From the NCBI GenBank assembly GCA_947571135.1, contig CANOWY010000008.1, forward strand, positions 1 to 48,290: DNA of 48,290 nucleotides. Reading direction: 5' to 3'. This document shows, piece after piece, positions 1 to 8,172 of this stretch (its first letter is position 1; each line of letters starts with the position of its first letter). The notes beneath the pieces were generated by a model that worked only from the letters and a program-made list of their open reading frames with translations, was not told the origin of the DNA and searched no databases. Source of the DNA: an uncultured Mycoplasmatota bacterium. Its GTDB lineage: Bacteria; Bacillota_I; Bacilli_A; RF39; UBA660. A program made the position numbers and the translations under genes.

Positions 1-53
1 GCAAACAAAAAGCGATACATTCTTTATGAACATATCACTTTGTCAACAATCTG

Positions 54-80
54 AATCTATAAGGTTTTCCCTTATAGATT
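54..80. terminator. Perfect inverted repeat after the first gene
   Basis: An 11-bp perfect inverted repeat (54-64 and 70-80) with a 5-nt loop sits directly after the stop codon of the gene at 80-1081. Neither strand has a convincing U-tract after it, so it may be an RNA 3' stabiliser rather than a classical intrinsic terminator. Confidence 0.4.
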
Positions 81-1081
81 TATCTTGCATATCCTTGTTC
101 TTTATCCTCAAAATCAGATAGTAACTCTCCATTGACATCATAATAAGAGGTTCGTAAATCTCCATTTTCATCTAAATAGTTAACAAAAGAACCATTTATT
201 TCTAAAGTTCCTGTATCAGAAAACACATACGTTGGAAAACGACCTAATAAGGAATTATCAGGAAAAAACTTGTCAGAATCAAAGATAAATTCAGAAGCGT
301 ATACAGTGTAATCTTGATTAAAAGATTTAAGGTTTACTAAAGATTGTATGTTTTCATAGTTGTAGCCTGCTTCTTCTAAACGCTGCTTTCTTTCTTCACC
401 ATTACCATATTCTCCACGAATAACCAAATCTGATACTTGATCTTCTGTCCAAGTATACCAACTAATAGAATCAGATTCCAATTCTAAATCCCCAAAAATA
501 TCTTTTTCTTTATGTTCAGAAGTCTTATAAACACTTTCTTTTTTATAAACGCCTTCATAATCCCATTTATTTTTAGAATTTTCATTTAAAAGCAAATACC
601 CAAAATGTTGATAACCCATACCATTACACTCTATAATCTTATAATCAGTATCTGCAATTACTTTATTTCCATTTTCATCTAAATAAACAGCAGCACCATT
701 ACTTTGGTTTAAATATTCATTAGAATAAGTTGATTTTAAAGGCTTATCTAAATCTTCTAAATTATAAATAGGAGTTCCTTCTTTCGTTTCCAACTTTGTT
801 CCAATGAGATAAACATCCCTCATTAATTGTTCTCCAATTGGAACATAATCTTCATTGAATAAGTCATTTGCTTCATACTCTCCTGTATATTTATTATAAG
901 AACGAAGTACCCCTTGATTTTTTGTGTCACTTCCATCAAATAATTCTATTTTTTCTATTTCCTTTTGTTTATCCACCTCTACTGCAACACCAGTGACTAA
1001 CATTGCCCCTAAAGATACAACTCCAACTTGAATAATTCTATCCATTTTCATGTATTTTGTTTTACTATCTTTGATTTTCAT
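80..1081 (-). CDS. Hypothetical membrane-anchored extracellular protein
   Basis: Family not recognised. The 333-residue product has a basic start and one hydrophobic segment at about residues 15-34, then a long polar, acidic and aromatic-rich region, as expected for a single N-terminal anchor or signal sequence with an exported domain. Phrases such as YLDENGN and YDVNGELL recur (near residues 133 and 316), which hints at weak internal repeats of a YD/YxDENG kind, but no known repeat family can be assigned. The ATG start is backed by GGGG 9 nt upstream and by a good promoter at 1112-1140. It is monocistronic by context. No function is claimed. Confidence 0.75.
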   Translation of the reverse strand: MKIKDSKTKYMKMDRIIQVGVVSLGAMLVTGVAVEVDKQKEIEKIELFDGSDTKNQGVLRSYNKYTGEYEANDLFNEDYVPIGEQLMRDVYLIGTKLETKEGTPIYNLEDLDKPLKSTYSNEYLNQSNGAAVYLDENGNKVIADTDYKIIECNGMGYQHFGYLLLNENSKNKWDYEGVYKKESVYKTSEHKEKDIFGDLELESDSISWYTWTEDQVSDLVIRGEYGNGEERKQRLEEAGYNYENIQSLVNLKSFNQDYTVYASEFIFDSDKFFPDNSLLGRFPTYVFSDTGTLEINGSFVNYLDENGDLRTSYYDVNGELLSDFEDKEQGYAR

Positions 1082-1111
1082 AACAAAATCCCCTTTCTCA
1101 AATTGATTGTT

Positions 1112-1140
1112 ATATTACCAAAAATTAAGATATAAGTCAA
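1112..1140 (-). promoter_or_regulatory. Promoter of the gene at 80-1081
   Basis: On the minus strand, -35 TTGACT (1135-1140), a 17-bp spacer and -10 TAATAT (1112-1117) preceded by an extended TG. Spacing and position fit sigma-A. Confidence 0.65.
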
Positions 1141-1176
1141 TTTGAACTCTTTCCAAGAAATAAAAAAAGAACTTCC

Positions 1177-1728
1177 TCATTCATAACGCCGATTTAAAAT
1201 AGAAAATAAACACTCATGTTCTTCTGATAAGGGAACATAATTCTTATCTTTATTTTCTAAAATAGACTGTAAATATTTATAATATACATATTTTATATCA
1301 GTAAGTTCTTCTACTTGCAATTTGGTATGATTTACATCCACATTCCAGGGAAGTAAATATACATCATCAAACACTCTTAAAACAGAATCATGGTAGTTTT
1401 GTTCTCTTTTTATAGTAAACAAATATTCCAACTGTTCTGGCTTTATATCAATATTTAACTCTTCTTTTAATTCTCGTATTCCAGATTCTAAACTCGTTTC
1501 ACCTTTTAATACATGTCCTGCTGAAGATAATGCCCACAAATTAGGAAATGTCTTTTTAAATGGATTTCTCTTTTGCATTAAAAGTTCATGCTTATCGTTA
1601 ATAATCCAAATATGTACTGCCCGATACCAATATCCTTTTAGGTAAATCTCACTTTTTGTTGCCCATTTGCCCGTTTTTGAACCATCTTCATTTAAAATAT
1701 CCATTACTTCATCCATTACATCACTCAT
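1177..1728 (-). CDS. Nudix hydrolase, IPP-isomerase-like subgroup
   Basis: Nudix family protein that would hydrolyse a nucleoside-diphosphate-linked or similar phosphorylated substrate in the cytoplasm. From the ATG at 1728 the Nudix box runs from G71 to L91 and fits GX5EX7REXXEEXG well (GHVLKGE, then RELKEEL). The region before it (VHIWIINDKHELLMQKR) and the WALSSAGHV stretch resemble the type 1 isopentenyl-diphosphate isomerase-like Nudix subgroup, whose real substrates are mostly unknown. An upstream TTG at 1758 would add ten residues, but the ATG at 1728 has GGGTG at a suitable distance, so I chose the shorter form (183 residues). It is not obviously in an operon with pheT. Confidence 0.85.
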   Translation of the reverse strand: MSDVMDEVMDILNEDGSKTGKWATKSEIYLKGYWYRAVHIWIINDKHELLMQKRNPFKKTFPNLWALSSAGHVLKGETSLESGIRELKEELNIDIKPEQLEYLFTIKREQNYHDSVLRVFDDVYLLPWNVDVNHTKLQVEELTDIKYVYYKYLQSILENKDKNYVPLSEEHECLFSILNRRYE

Positions 1729-1812
1729 ATTTTTACACCCAGTAGTATCATAACACAAAAATATAGTATGTCTTTATAGAATTTATTAAAAATTGACATT
1801 CTAAAAGTAAAA

Positions 1813-1834
1813 AAGAGACAATTACTTATCTCTT
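1813..1834 (-). terminator. Terminator of the pheST operon
   Basis: Read on the minus strand: AAGAGA, a 10-nt loop, TCTCTT and a run of T. The stem includes the last codons of pheT. Confidence 0.7.
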
Positions 1835-4194
1835 AAAACAGCATTGCATTCGCTTTCTACACGTTTAATAATTGCATTAAAGACTTCCATAACTTCCTCT
1901 TCTTCCAAAGTACGAGTAGAATCTTTAAATACTAATTTATACGCAATGGATTTCTTTCCTTCTTCTATATTTGGATATAAATCAAAAACTGCTACACTAT
2001 CAAGCATTCTCTTGCCACTCGCTTTAATGACATTTTTAATAGTTTCACTATCAATAGAGTTATCCACAATAAAGGCTACATCTTTAATAATCTCTGGATA
2101 CTTGCTTGCTTCTTTGTATTTAATTGGTTTTACATTAGCATTATATAATGCTTTCATTGAAAGTTCACAAACATAGATTTCTTCCTTTTTCATACTTGGA
2201 TGAATTCTACCTATTACGCCAATTTTTTCTCTATCCAAATAAATACCTGCACTAATACCAGGATGTAGACTATTAATACTTTCTCGTACAAAAGAAATAC
2301 GATTTTTAAAGCCTAAATAATCAAGTAGATTTTCAACAATTCCTTTTAGCAAATAAAAATCCACTTTTACAACTGTACTCTGCCATTCATTTAAAATATA
2401 ATTTCCTTTCATAAGGATTGCTACTTTGGTCATTTCCTCAAAATTACTATTGTATGTTTTGGCAATTTCATAAAGCATGACATCTTTTACATTTCTCTTT
2501 TTGTTATATTCATACGTATTTAGTAAAGAAGGAAGTAAACTTGTACGAAGTACACTCTTATCAACACTCATAGCATTTGGTAACACTAAATTTTCACGTT
2601 CATCGTATTTAAACATAGAAGCCATATCTGGACTTGTTAACGTATATGTTTTACACTCGTTTAATCCAAGCGTTCTTAAACGCTTGCTAATCAATTTCCT
2701 GATTTTAACATCTCCAACATATTCTCCACGACGTGCTACTCCTTTTGGTAATGTTGAAACTAAATTATGATAACCATAAAGTCTACCAATTTCTTCTGCA
2801 ATATCATTAATATTGGCATCAATATCTAATCTTCTACTAGGTATGGTTACAGTAAATACATCTTTATCTAAGGTATAGGAAAAACCAAGACGTTTTAACT
2901 CTACTTCCATCATATTTGTATCAATAACAATCCCAAGCATACGATTTACATCACTTGCTTTAAACGTAACTATTTTAGGTGTTTTATCAATCACATCATG
3001 AGAAACAGTATCCCTTAAAATGGTTGCGTCTGCATATTTCTCTAGCAAATGACACGCTCTTTCAATCGCCATCTCGGTATACTCATAACTTAAACCTTTC
3101 CCATAACGAATACTAGCTTCACTTTTTAAATTCAAATGACTTGCCGTATTACGAATACTTACGGCGTCAAAAATAGCACTTTCAATTAAAATATTTTGTG
3201 TTGAGTCATCCACATCTGTATTTAACCCACCCATAACTCCTGCAATACAAACTGGTTTTTCACCATCTGTAATTACAATATCACTTGAATTTAAAACTCT
3301 TTCTTTATTATCTAAAGTTGTAATCTCCTCATTTTCTTTAGCATCACGAACAACAATTTTATCCCCTAGTTTATCTTTATCAAAAAAATGTAAAGGTTGT
3401 CCAAATTCAAGCATAACGTAATTCGAAATATCCACAACATTATTAATAGGACGCATTCCGGCTGCAATTAATCTTTTTTTAATAAAATCAGGTGACTCTT
3501 TTAGTTTTACATTCTTTACCATCTTGGCTAAATAAAATGGGCATTTTTCGGTTTCAACTTTTAAAGAGAAATGATTGTTGATAGAGTCACTATCTTCTTT
3601 AAAATCACGATTAGGCAAAGTCACTTCTTTATTCAAAATAGAAGCAATTTCATAAGCAAAACCAATATGATAATAGCAATCGTTGTTTCTATGTTTATGA
3701 ATATCTAATTCATATAAAGTATCGTCATATCCTAAATATTTTAAAGCGTCTACTCCAACAGGTGCATTTTCTTCTAACTCATGAATTCCTTTGTTGTAAT
3801 TCTCTTCTGTTTTTTCTTCTACACCAAGTTCAAATAGTGCACAAATCATTCCGTTAGATTCTACTCCACGTATTTTACTTTTCTTTATTTCAAAATCTCC
3901 AGGCAAAACGGCACCAGGAAGGGCAACAATCACCTTTATTCCTTTACGAACATTAGAAGCCCCACAAACAATTTGGTAAGTTTCTTCATCACTAATACGA
4001 ACCTCACATACATGCAAATGGTCGCTATCAGGGTGATTACTACATTCTAACACTTCTCCAACTACTAAATGGTCAATATGATTCGTAATGACTTTTTCAA
4101 CATTAATTCCCGCTTTCGTAATTTTTACTGCTAACTCTTGTAAATCTTCATTTGTAATATCTACGTAATCACTTACCCACTCTAAACTAATCAT
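1822..4194 (-). CDS. pheT: Phenylalanine--tRNA ligase beta subunit
   Basis: Large subunit of the alpha2-beta2 phenylalanyl-tRNA synthetase, responsible for tRNA binding and editing. About 790 residues, the normal length for the full bacterial form. In order: an N-terminal EMAP/tRNA-binding domain (roughly residues 35-150, with VVGEVLECSNHPDSDHLHVCEV), the B3/B4 editing region (MRPINNVVDISNYVMLEFGQPLHFFD), B5, the catalytic-like core and a C-terminal anticodon-binding FDX-ACB fold (KYPEIIKDVAFIVD to YKLVFKDSTRTL). The ATG at 4194 is preferred over one seven codons earlier, because AGGAG lies 8-12 nt upstream and MISLEWVSDYVDI is the usual N-terminus. It overlaps the end of pheS, so translation is probably coupled. 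Confidence 0.97.
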   Translation of the reverse strand: MISLEWVSDYVDITNEDLQELAVKITKAGINVEKVITNHIDHLVVGEVLECSNHPDSDHLHVCEVRISDEETYQIVCGASNVRKGIKVIVALPGAVLPGDFEIKKSKIRGVESNGMICALFELGVEEKTEENYNKGIHELEENAPVGVDALKYLGYDDTLYELDIHKHRNNDCYYHIGFAYEIASILNKEVTLPNRDFKEDSDSINNHFSLKVETEKCPFYLAKMVKNVKLKESPDFIKKRLIAAGMRPINNVVDISNYVMLEFGQPLHFFDKDKLGDKIVVRDAKENEEITTLDNKERVLNSSDIVITDGEKPVCIAGVMGGLNTDVDDSTQNILIESAIFDAVSIRNTASHLNLKSEASIRYGKGLSYEYTEMAIERACHLLEKYADATILRDTVSHDVIDKTPKIVTFKASDVNRMLGIVIDTNMMEVELKRLGFSYTLDKDVFTVTIPSRRLDIDANINDIAEEIGRLYGYHNLVSTLPKGVARRGEYVGDVKIRKLISKRLRTLGLNECKTYTLTSPDMASMFKYDERENLVLPNAMSVDKSVLRTSLLPSLLNTYEYNKKRNVKDVMLYEIAKTYNSNFEEMTKVAILMKGNYILNEWQSTVVKVDFYLLKGIVENLLDYLGFKNRISFVRESINSLHPGISAGIYLDREKIGVIGRIHPSMKKEEIYVCELSMKALYNANVKPIKYKEASKYPEIIKDVAFIVDNSIDSETIKNVIKASGKRMLDSVAVFDLYPNIEEGKKSIAYKLVFKDSTRTLEEEEVMEVFNAIIKRVESECNAVLRDK

Positions 4195-5239
4195 TGTCTT
4201 TCTCCTCTCTATCAAACACGCTTAACTCACGTAAATCTGTTTGGTAAAACGTTCTAATATCGCTGATGCCATACTTAAGCATTGCAAGTCGCTCTGCCCC
4301 AAAACCAAAAGCAAATCCTGTCCATATACTTGGATCATAACCACAGTTTCTTAACACATTAGGGTGAACAATCCCTGCTCCACTTACTGTAATCCAACCA
4401 GAATTTTTACACAAACTACAACCTTTTCCTTTACAAACAAAGCAAGAAATATCCGTTTCAACAGATGGTTCTGTAAATTGATAATAACTTGGTCTAAATC
4501 TTGTCTCGCAAGACTCCCCAAACAACTTTTTAAATACGACATCCATCGTTCCTTTTAAATCTGATAGACTGACTTCTTTGTCAACTAACAAGCCTTCTAT
4601 TTGCATAAATTGATGAGAATGAGTAGCATCATCGTCATCCCTTCTATAAGTCTTACCAGGACAAATCATACGAATTGGAGTATCACCACCAGCACGCAAC
4701 ATCGTTCTTGCTTGCACTGGAGAAGTTTGACTACGAAGCAATATTTCTTCCTCTTTCAAATAAAACGTATCTTGCGCGTCTCTTGCTGGATGTCCTTTTG
4801 GAATATTTAAAAGTTCAAAGTTAAATTTATCTTCTTCTACCTCTGGTCCATCGACAACATCATAACCCATAGACATAAAGACACTTTCTACTTCTTCAAT
4901 AATCTTTTCTAAAATATTAGGAGCCCCAACAGGCATCTTCGTTCCAGGCAAAGTAATATCAATTTGTTCTTTTTCTAGTTTTTCTCTAATTTCTGCCTCT
5001 TCATAATATTTGATTTTCTCTTCTATTTTCGAACTAATCTCCGTTTTTAATTCATTCAAAACTTTCCCAAACTCTTTTTTTCCTTCATTATCCAACTCTT
5101 TTAAGTGCGTTGTTAGTTCACTTATTGGCCCTTTCCTTCCTAAATAAGTCACCTTAATTTCATTGATTTCTTTTAAGTTTTCTGCCTTACTTATTTTATC
5201 TTCGGCTTCCCTTTTTATTTGTTCTACTTTCTCTTTCAT
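4187..5239 (-). CDS. pheS: Phenylalanine--tRNA ligase alpha subunit
   Basis: Catalytic subunit that activates phenylalanine and charges tRNA-Phe. 350 residues, typical length. It has an N-terminal coiled-coil arm (about residues 1-85) and then the class II core: motif 2-like TYRRDDDDATHSHQFMQIEGLLVD and motif 3 FGFGAERLAMLKYGISDIR. The start overlaps the stop of the PTPS-like gene in an ATGA arrangement (5236-5239), which indicates translational coupling to that unrelated upstream gene. It ends in TAG, showing TAG is a normal stop here. Expression is expected to follow uncharged tRNA-Phe through the T-box near 7.4-7.65 kb. Confidence 0.97.
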   Translation of the reverse strand: MKEKVEQIKREAEDKISKAENLKEINEIKVTYLGRKGPISELTTHLKELDNEGKKEFGKVLNELKTEISSKIEEKIKYYEEAEIREKLEKEQIDITLPGTKMPVGAPNILEKIIEEVESVFMSMGYDVVDGPEVEEDKFNFELLNIPKGHPARDAQDTFYLKEEEILLRSQTSPVQARTMLRAGGDTPIRMICPGKTYRRDDDDATHSHQFMQIEGLLVDKEVSLSDLKGTMDVVFKKLFGESCETRFRPSYYQFTEPSVETDISCFVCKGKGCSLCKNSGWITVSGAGIVHPNVLRNCGYDPSIWTGFAFGFGAERLAMLKYGISDIRTFYQTDLRELSVFDREEKDND

Positions 5240-5568
5240 TCTATCTCCTCCTTAAAAATTTCAACATATTTTGTTGGTCCTTCCCAAACTTTCACTGAGT
5301 ACAAATTATCAAACTCTTGTAAGTTCTTTATAATATAAATTGCAATGTTTTCAATTGTTGCTCTTGGTGTTATAAATTCATCTAAATACTTCTTGTCTAA
5401 TATAGATATAACTTCATCTATTTTAGGTTCAATAATATGAAAATCTAGATTCCCTACCATGTTATCCACCAGTTTATCTTGAAAATCTATTTCTATTTTA
5501 AAGGTATGTCCATGAATATGTTTTCCATGAGCAGAATTTATTTCTCGTATAATACATAACTTTGCCAT
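5236..5568 (-). CDS. PTPS/QueD-family protein lacking canonical catalytic residues
   Basis: Belongs to the 6-pyruvoyl-tetrahydropterin synthase / 6-carboxytetrahydropterin synthase fold (110 residues, about the family length). Visible family features: the zinc ligands H14, H19 and H21 in NSAHGKHIHGHTF, PRATIEN at 68-74, and the pterin-anchoring Glu region VKVWEGPT (E96). Two catalytic positions differ. The Cys of the CxxxHGH motif is Gly (G15), and the Asp-His pair is Asp-Lys (D58-K59 in LDKKYL). The fold and the metal site look intact, but normal QueD or PTPS chemistry is doubtful. The start has a perfect AAGGAGG. It sits 2 nt after the kinase-like gene and overlaps pheS by 4 nt. Alternatives: a divergent pterin or purine-derivative enzyme, or a binding protein. 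Confidence 0.8.
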   Translation of the reverse strand: MAKLCIIREINSAHGKHIHGHTFKIEIDFQDKLVDNMVGNLDFHIIEPKIDEVISILDKKYLDEFITPRATIENIAIYIIKNLQEFDNLYSVKVWEGPTKYVEIFKEEIE

Positions 5569-5570
5569 AT

Positions 5571-6071
5571 TTATTCCTCCTTTACTAACTCTAAATCTAG
5601 CAAAAAATTTTCTAAATATTTATTTTTTTCTAATACATAAATTGGATAAGGATAATCTTTTTGTTCTCTGCTCCAATTATCAAAATAATTTAAAACTTCA
5701 CCTATTAATTTTTCATTATTATTTCTTTTTTTATATCTTTCCAATAAAACTTCACGACTATCTAAAGTAGGAAGTACAAACATAAATGGTATTTTATTAC
5801 TCAAAAGTAAAGCGCGAATATCTTCATTAGATGGAACTAAAACAATATCATAATTTTCCATTGCAGACTTTAATGCCGCAACATAATTATTTGGCCATTC
5901 AGGATTTACATTCTTTTCACCTGCATATTTTAATTTTTCATAATCATTAAAATTTACACCACGATAATCATAACGATAAGGAGAACTCTGTAAATCACAA
6001 ACGTTTTTATACTTTTTTCCTACGTATGTTTTTCCCAATCCTGCAAAAACACTAATTACTTTTACTTTCAA
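5571..6071 (-). CDS. P-loop kinase-like protein (nucleoside/nucleotide kinase-like)
   Basis: A small P-loop protein. The N-terminus (ISVFAGLGKTYVGKKY) carries a shortened Walker A-like GLGKT. WPNNYVAALK, VLVPSNEDIRALLLSNKIPFMFVLP and LLERYKKRNNNEKLI resemble a family of uncharacterised adenylate/nucleoside-kinase-like proteins found in Firmicutes and their phages. Substrate is unknown. The ATG at 6080 lies only 1 nt after GGAG, whereas the TTG at 6071 lies 9 nt after it, so I place the start at TTG (166 residues). The first bases overlap the YhcG-like gene, and the PTPS-like gene follows 2 nt later, so it is a firm operon member. Confidence 0.65.
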   Translation of the reverse strand: MKVKVISVFAGLGKTYVGKKYKNVCDLQSSPYRYDYRGVNFNDYEKLKYAGEKNVNPEWPNNYVAALKSAMENYDIVLVPSNEDIRALLLSNKIPFMFVLPTLDSREVLLERYKKRNNNEKLIGEVLNYFDNWSREQKDYPYPIYVLEKNKYLENFLLDLELVKEE

Positions 6072-6624
6072 AATTGTCATTCTCCTTCAATGCTTTTTCA
6101 ATTTCATTAATGAGTTGTTCTTTATTGGGAATATAGAAAGTGTAAGTAGAAGCAAAAACGTTATTAGAAAGACCCCCTAAAGCGTATTCCATTTTTCTTT
6201 TAGAACATTTTGAATTAATACATTCTTTTTCATAAAACGCTCTTTCATCGTCATCTTCTATATAAATTAAATAACAATAATGACTCCAACTTAAATTTCT
6301 AGCCAGTGGTTGGAAATTCTTATATTTGCTATAAAAAAGTCTCATATTATATAAACCTGAAATACTAAAACCACTGCCAAATTTTTCTGTCAATTTCTTA
6401 GACAATTTTTTAAGTAATTCTTTCCCATATATTGCACGTATATTCCCATTTTGCTCATTTTCCACAATTATTTTTCCTATTAAAAAATAAGTATTTACTA
6501 ATGTATCATTGATTTGATATGTCATTTTTTCTTTATTTTTAAGAATAATAGAAGATATTTCTGTATATAATTCATTTATTAATTTACCTTCTCTTTCGAC
6601 ATCTTTTTCTAATAAATTATTCAT
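6052..6624 (-). CDS. YhcG/DUF1016-type protein without its nuclease domain
   Basis: Residues about 10-145 match the DUF1016 N-terminal domain of YhcG (RAIYGKELLKKLSKKLTEKFGSGFS, then LSWSHYCYLI and FYEKECIN). In full-length relatives a PDDEXK-type nuclease domain follows, and the protein ends with a GLSNxxF-S-Y-LP-x-EEL tail. Here the tail (GGLSNNVFASTYTFYIPNKEQL, from residue 150) follows the N-domain directly, so the central nuclease appears cleanly missing. 190 residues instead of about 330-370. Possible roles are a non-nucleolytic DNA/protein-binding remnant or a decaying gene. The start is chosen at ATG 6624; a TTG at 6633 with AAGGG close by is also possible. Its last codons overlap the kinase-like gene. 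Confidence 0.8.
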   Translation of the reverse strand: MNNLLEKDVEREGKLINELYTEISSIILKNKEKMTYQINDTLVNTYFLIGKIIVENEQNGNIRAIYGKELLKKLSKKLTEKFGSGFSISGLYNMRLFYSKYKNFQPLARNLSWSHYCYLIYIEDDDERAFYEKECINSKCSKRKMEYALGGLSNNVFASTYTFYIPNKEQLINEIEKALKENDNFESKSN

Positions 6625-6650
6625 CTTATCCAAACACCCTTCTTTAACAT

Positions 6651-7394
6651 TTATTTCAATAATATTCCACCATTAACATTTAAATTTTCTCCATTAATAT
6701 AACTTGCTTTATCAGAAAGTAAAAATAAAGTCGCATTAGCAATATCTATGGGTTCTCCTAAACGATACATAGGATTATTATTCATTTGTTCTTCTATCTC
6801 TTTTTCTGTCCAACCTGCTAAAGCAAGAGGTGTTCTTGTTAAACTTGGGCTTATAGTATTTACTCTTATTTTATATTTAGAAAGTTCTAAAGCACTTACT
6901 TTCGTAAAATTAATTATTCCTGCTTCACTGGCACAATAAGCACTTGCTTCTTCACAAGGTTTTGTTCCTAAACGAGACGCTATATTTACAATGCTTGCAT
7001 TTTCACTTTTCTTAAGAAGTGGTATTGCAAACTTTGTACATATCACTTTGCCTACTAAATTTACATCAAGCACTTTTCGAAAACCATCTATATCCAAATC
7101 TTCAATAAAACAATCTATGTTCATTCCTGCATTATTTACTAAATAATCTAACTTACCAAACTTTTCTTTTACTGTTTCAAACATTTCATAAACTTCTTGT
7201 TCCTTACTAACATCTGCTTTTATACATTTAAAGTTTTTACTGATTTCTTTAAATTCTTTCTTGGCTTCGTACATTATTTCTTCACTATGTCCAAAATTCA
7301 CAAATACGAAACAGCCTTCCAATAACAATTGTTTCACTATTTCTTTTCCAATGCCACTTGTTCCTCCCGTAACCAAAGCAATTTTATCTTTCAT
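6651..7394 (-). CDS. SDR-family oxidoreductase with catalytic Lys replaced by Glu
   Basis: Classical short-chain dehydrogenase/reductase of FabG-like length (247 residues). It has the NAD(P)-binding TGGTSGIG (9-16), a D61-type acidic residue, NNAG (87-90), N112, S140 (NIAS), Y153 and the C-terminal NVNGG. The usual catalytic YxxxK is YCASE here (E157, codon GAA where AAA would give Lys). The Ser-Tyr pair is kept, but the Lys that lowers the Tyr pKa is not, so normal reduction is uncertain. It is the first gene after the Phe T-box, with GGAG at a good distance. Substrate unknown. Given the PTPS-like neighbour, a pterin reductase role is one guess, and a fatty-acid or sugar substrate is equally possible. 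Confidence 0.85.
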   Translation of the reverse strand: MKDKIALVTGGTSGIGKEIVKQLLLEGCFVFVNFGHSEEIMYEAKKEFKEISKNFKCIKADVSKEQEVYEMFETVKEKFGKLDYLVNNAGMNIDCFIEDLDIDGFRKVLDVNLVGKVICTKFAIPLLKKSENASIVNIASRLGTKPCEEASAYCASEAGIINFTKVSALELSKYKIRVNTISPSLTRTPLALAGWTEKEIEEQMNNNPMYRLGEPIDIANATLFLLSDKASYINGENLNVNGGILLK

Positions 7395-7425
7395 TTTATT
7401 TCTCCTTCAATCTTAAATTCAACAT

Positions 7426-7665
7426 AAAAAATCCCCTACAAAATATTTTTGTAAGGGACGAAAAAACATATTCCGCGGTACCACCCAAATTCTAGAAAAG
7501 AATTCTAGCACTCTTTTAGATTTAACGCATACATTACGATTCAAACTCAAGTATAGTGAAATTCGTTTGTATTCTTATCTTTGGATACTTCCAGCGTATC
7601 ATACCCAATCTCTTTTTAAGAAGTAATACAACCTACTTAAAATATATACTTTCAAACGTTTTATT
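7426..7665 (-). promoter_or_regulatory. T-box leader, probable tRNA-Phe specifier
   Basis: The minus strand at 7473-7486 reads GGGTGGTACCGCGG, the hallmark T-box antiterminator sequence that pairs with the tRNA acceptor end. Upstream lies a stem I region with an AGAGA element (7609-7613) and the CGCTGGAAG apical-type motif (7587-7595). The 3' side of the specifier loop reads GAATTTCACT, giving TTC (Phe) at 7558-7560 followed by A, as T-box specifiers are. Downstream is an intrinsic terminator. Established mechanism: uncharged tRNA-Phe stabilises the antiterminator and lets transcription proceed. The specifier is read by eye, without a folded model. Confidence 0.9.
7432..7458 (-). terminator. 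T-box regulatory terminator
   Basis: A 12-bp stem (TCCCTTACAAAA with TTTTGTAGGGGA, one G-T pair) and a T-run lie just after the antiterminator. It is mutually exclusive with the T-box antiterminator in the standard model. Confidence 0.85.
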
Positions 7666-7671
7666 ACTCAC

Positions 7672-7699
7672 ATTATAGCACAAATATTTAGATAAACAA
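7672..7699 (-). promoter_or_regulatory. Promoter of the T-box/pheST operon
   Basis: -35 TTGTTT (7694-7699), 16-bp spacer, -10 TATAAT (7672-7677). The start site would fall just ahead of the T-box leader. Confidence 0.7.
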
Positions 7700-7728
7700 G
7701 CCATTTTCTTTACAATTCTTTAACAATA

Positions 7729-8172
7729 TTAAGACTTTTTAATGTAAGTATAGGTAATATTTCCAATTTTTATTTTTTTATTTTTAATTTTCGAAACATC
7801 TATATTCCATTTTTCAGAAGAAACAGTAAATTGATACATAGACTTTCCTATTTTCTTAAAATCTGTTATATAACCAGAAATATATTTACCAGAAGAAAAC
7901 CACCCTGAATTAAACCATTTTTTCTTTTTCTTAGTAGTAAACTCTATATAAAAATCTCCATTTTCTTCTTTCCAAACCCCACGCAGTTTTTTATAAGTAC
8001 TTTCTACGCTACTTTTTTCTTTTGCATTAGAAGACTTTATTTGCTCGACTTCCTTTTTGCGATTCTGTACTTCTTCTATTTTTTTTGCTATTTTTTCCTC
8101 TAAATTATTTTGAATACTTTTATTTTCTAATTCATAATTTTGAATCGAATTTTTAATGGTTTCTTTCAATTT
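7729..8172 (-). CDS. C-terminal part of a TAG-split membrane protein
   Basis: A 146-residue frame that can only start at a TTG (8169) with no clear ribosome binding site. It continues in exactly the same frame as the gene at 8173-8844; only one TAG and one AAA codon lie between. The first 60 residues are a charged coiled coil (NNLEEKIAKKIEEVQNRKKE). The rest is a lysine-rich beta-type domain with GVWKEENGDFYIEF and KWFNSGWFSSGKYISGYI. I read it as the C-terminal half of a single protein of about 370 residues interrupted by a nonsense codon, or made only by TAG readthrough or re-initiation. Function unknown. Confidence 0.5.
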   Translation of the reverse strand, partial: KLKETIKNSIQNYELENKSIQNNLEEKIAKKIEEVQNRKKEVEQIKSSNAKEKSSVESTYKKLRGVWKEENGDFYIEFTTKKKKKWFNSGWFSSGKYISGYITDFKKIGKSMYQFTVSSEKWNIDVSKIKNKKIKIGNITYTYIKKS

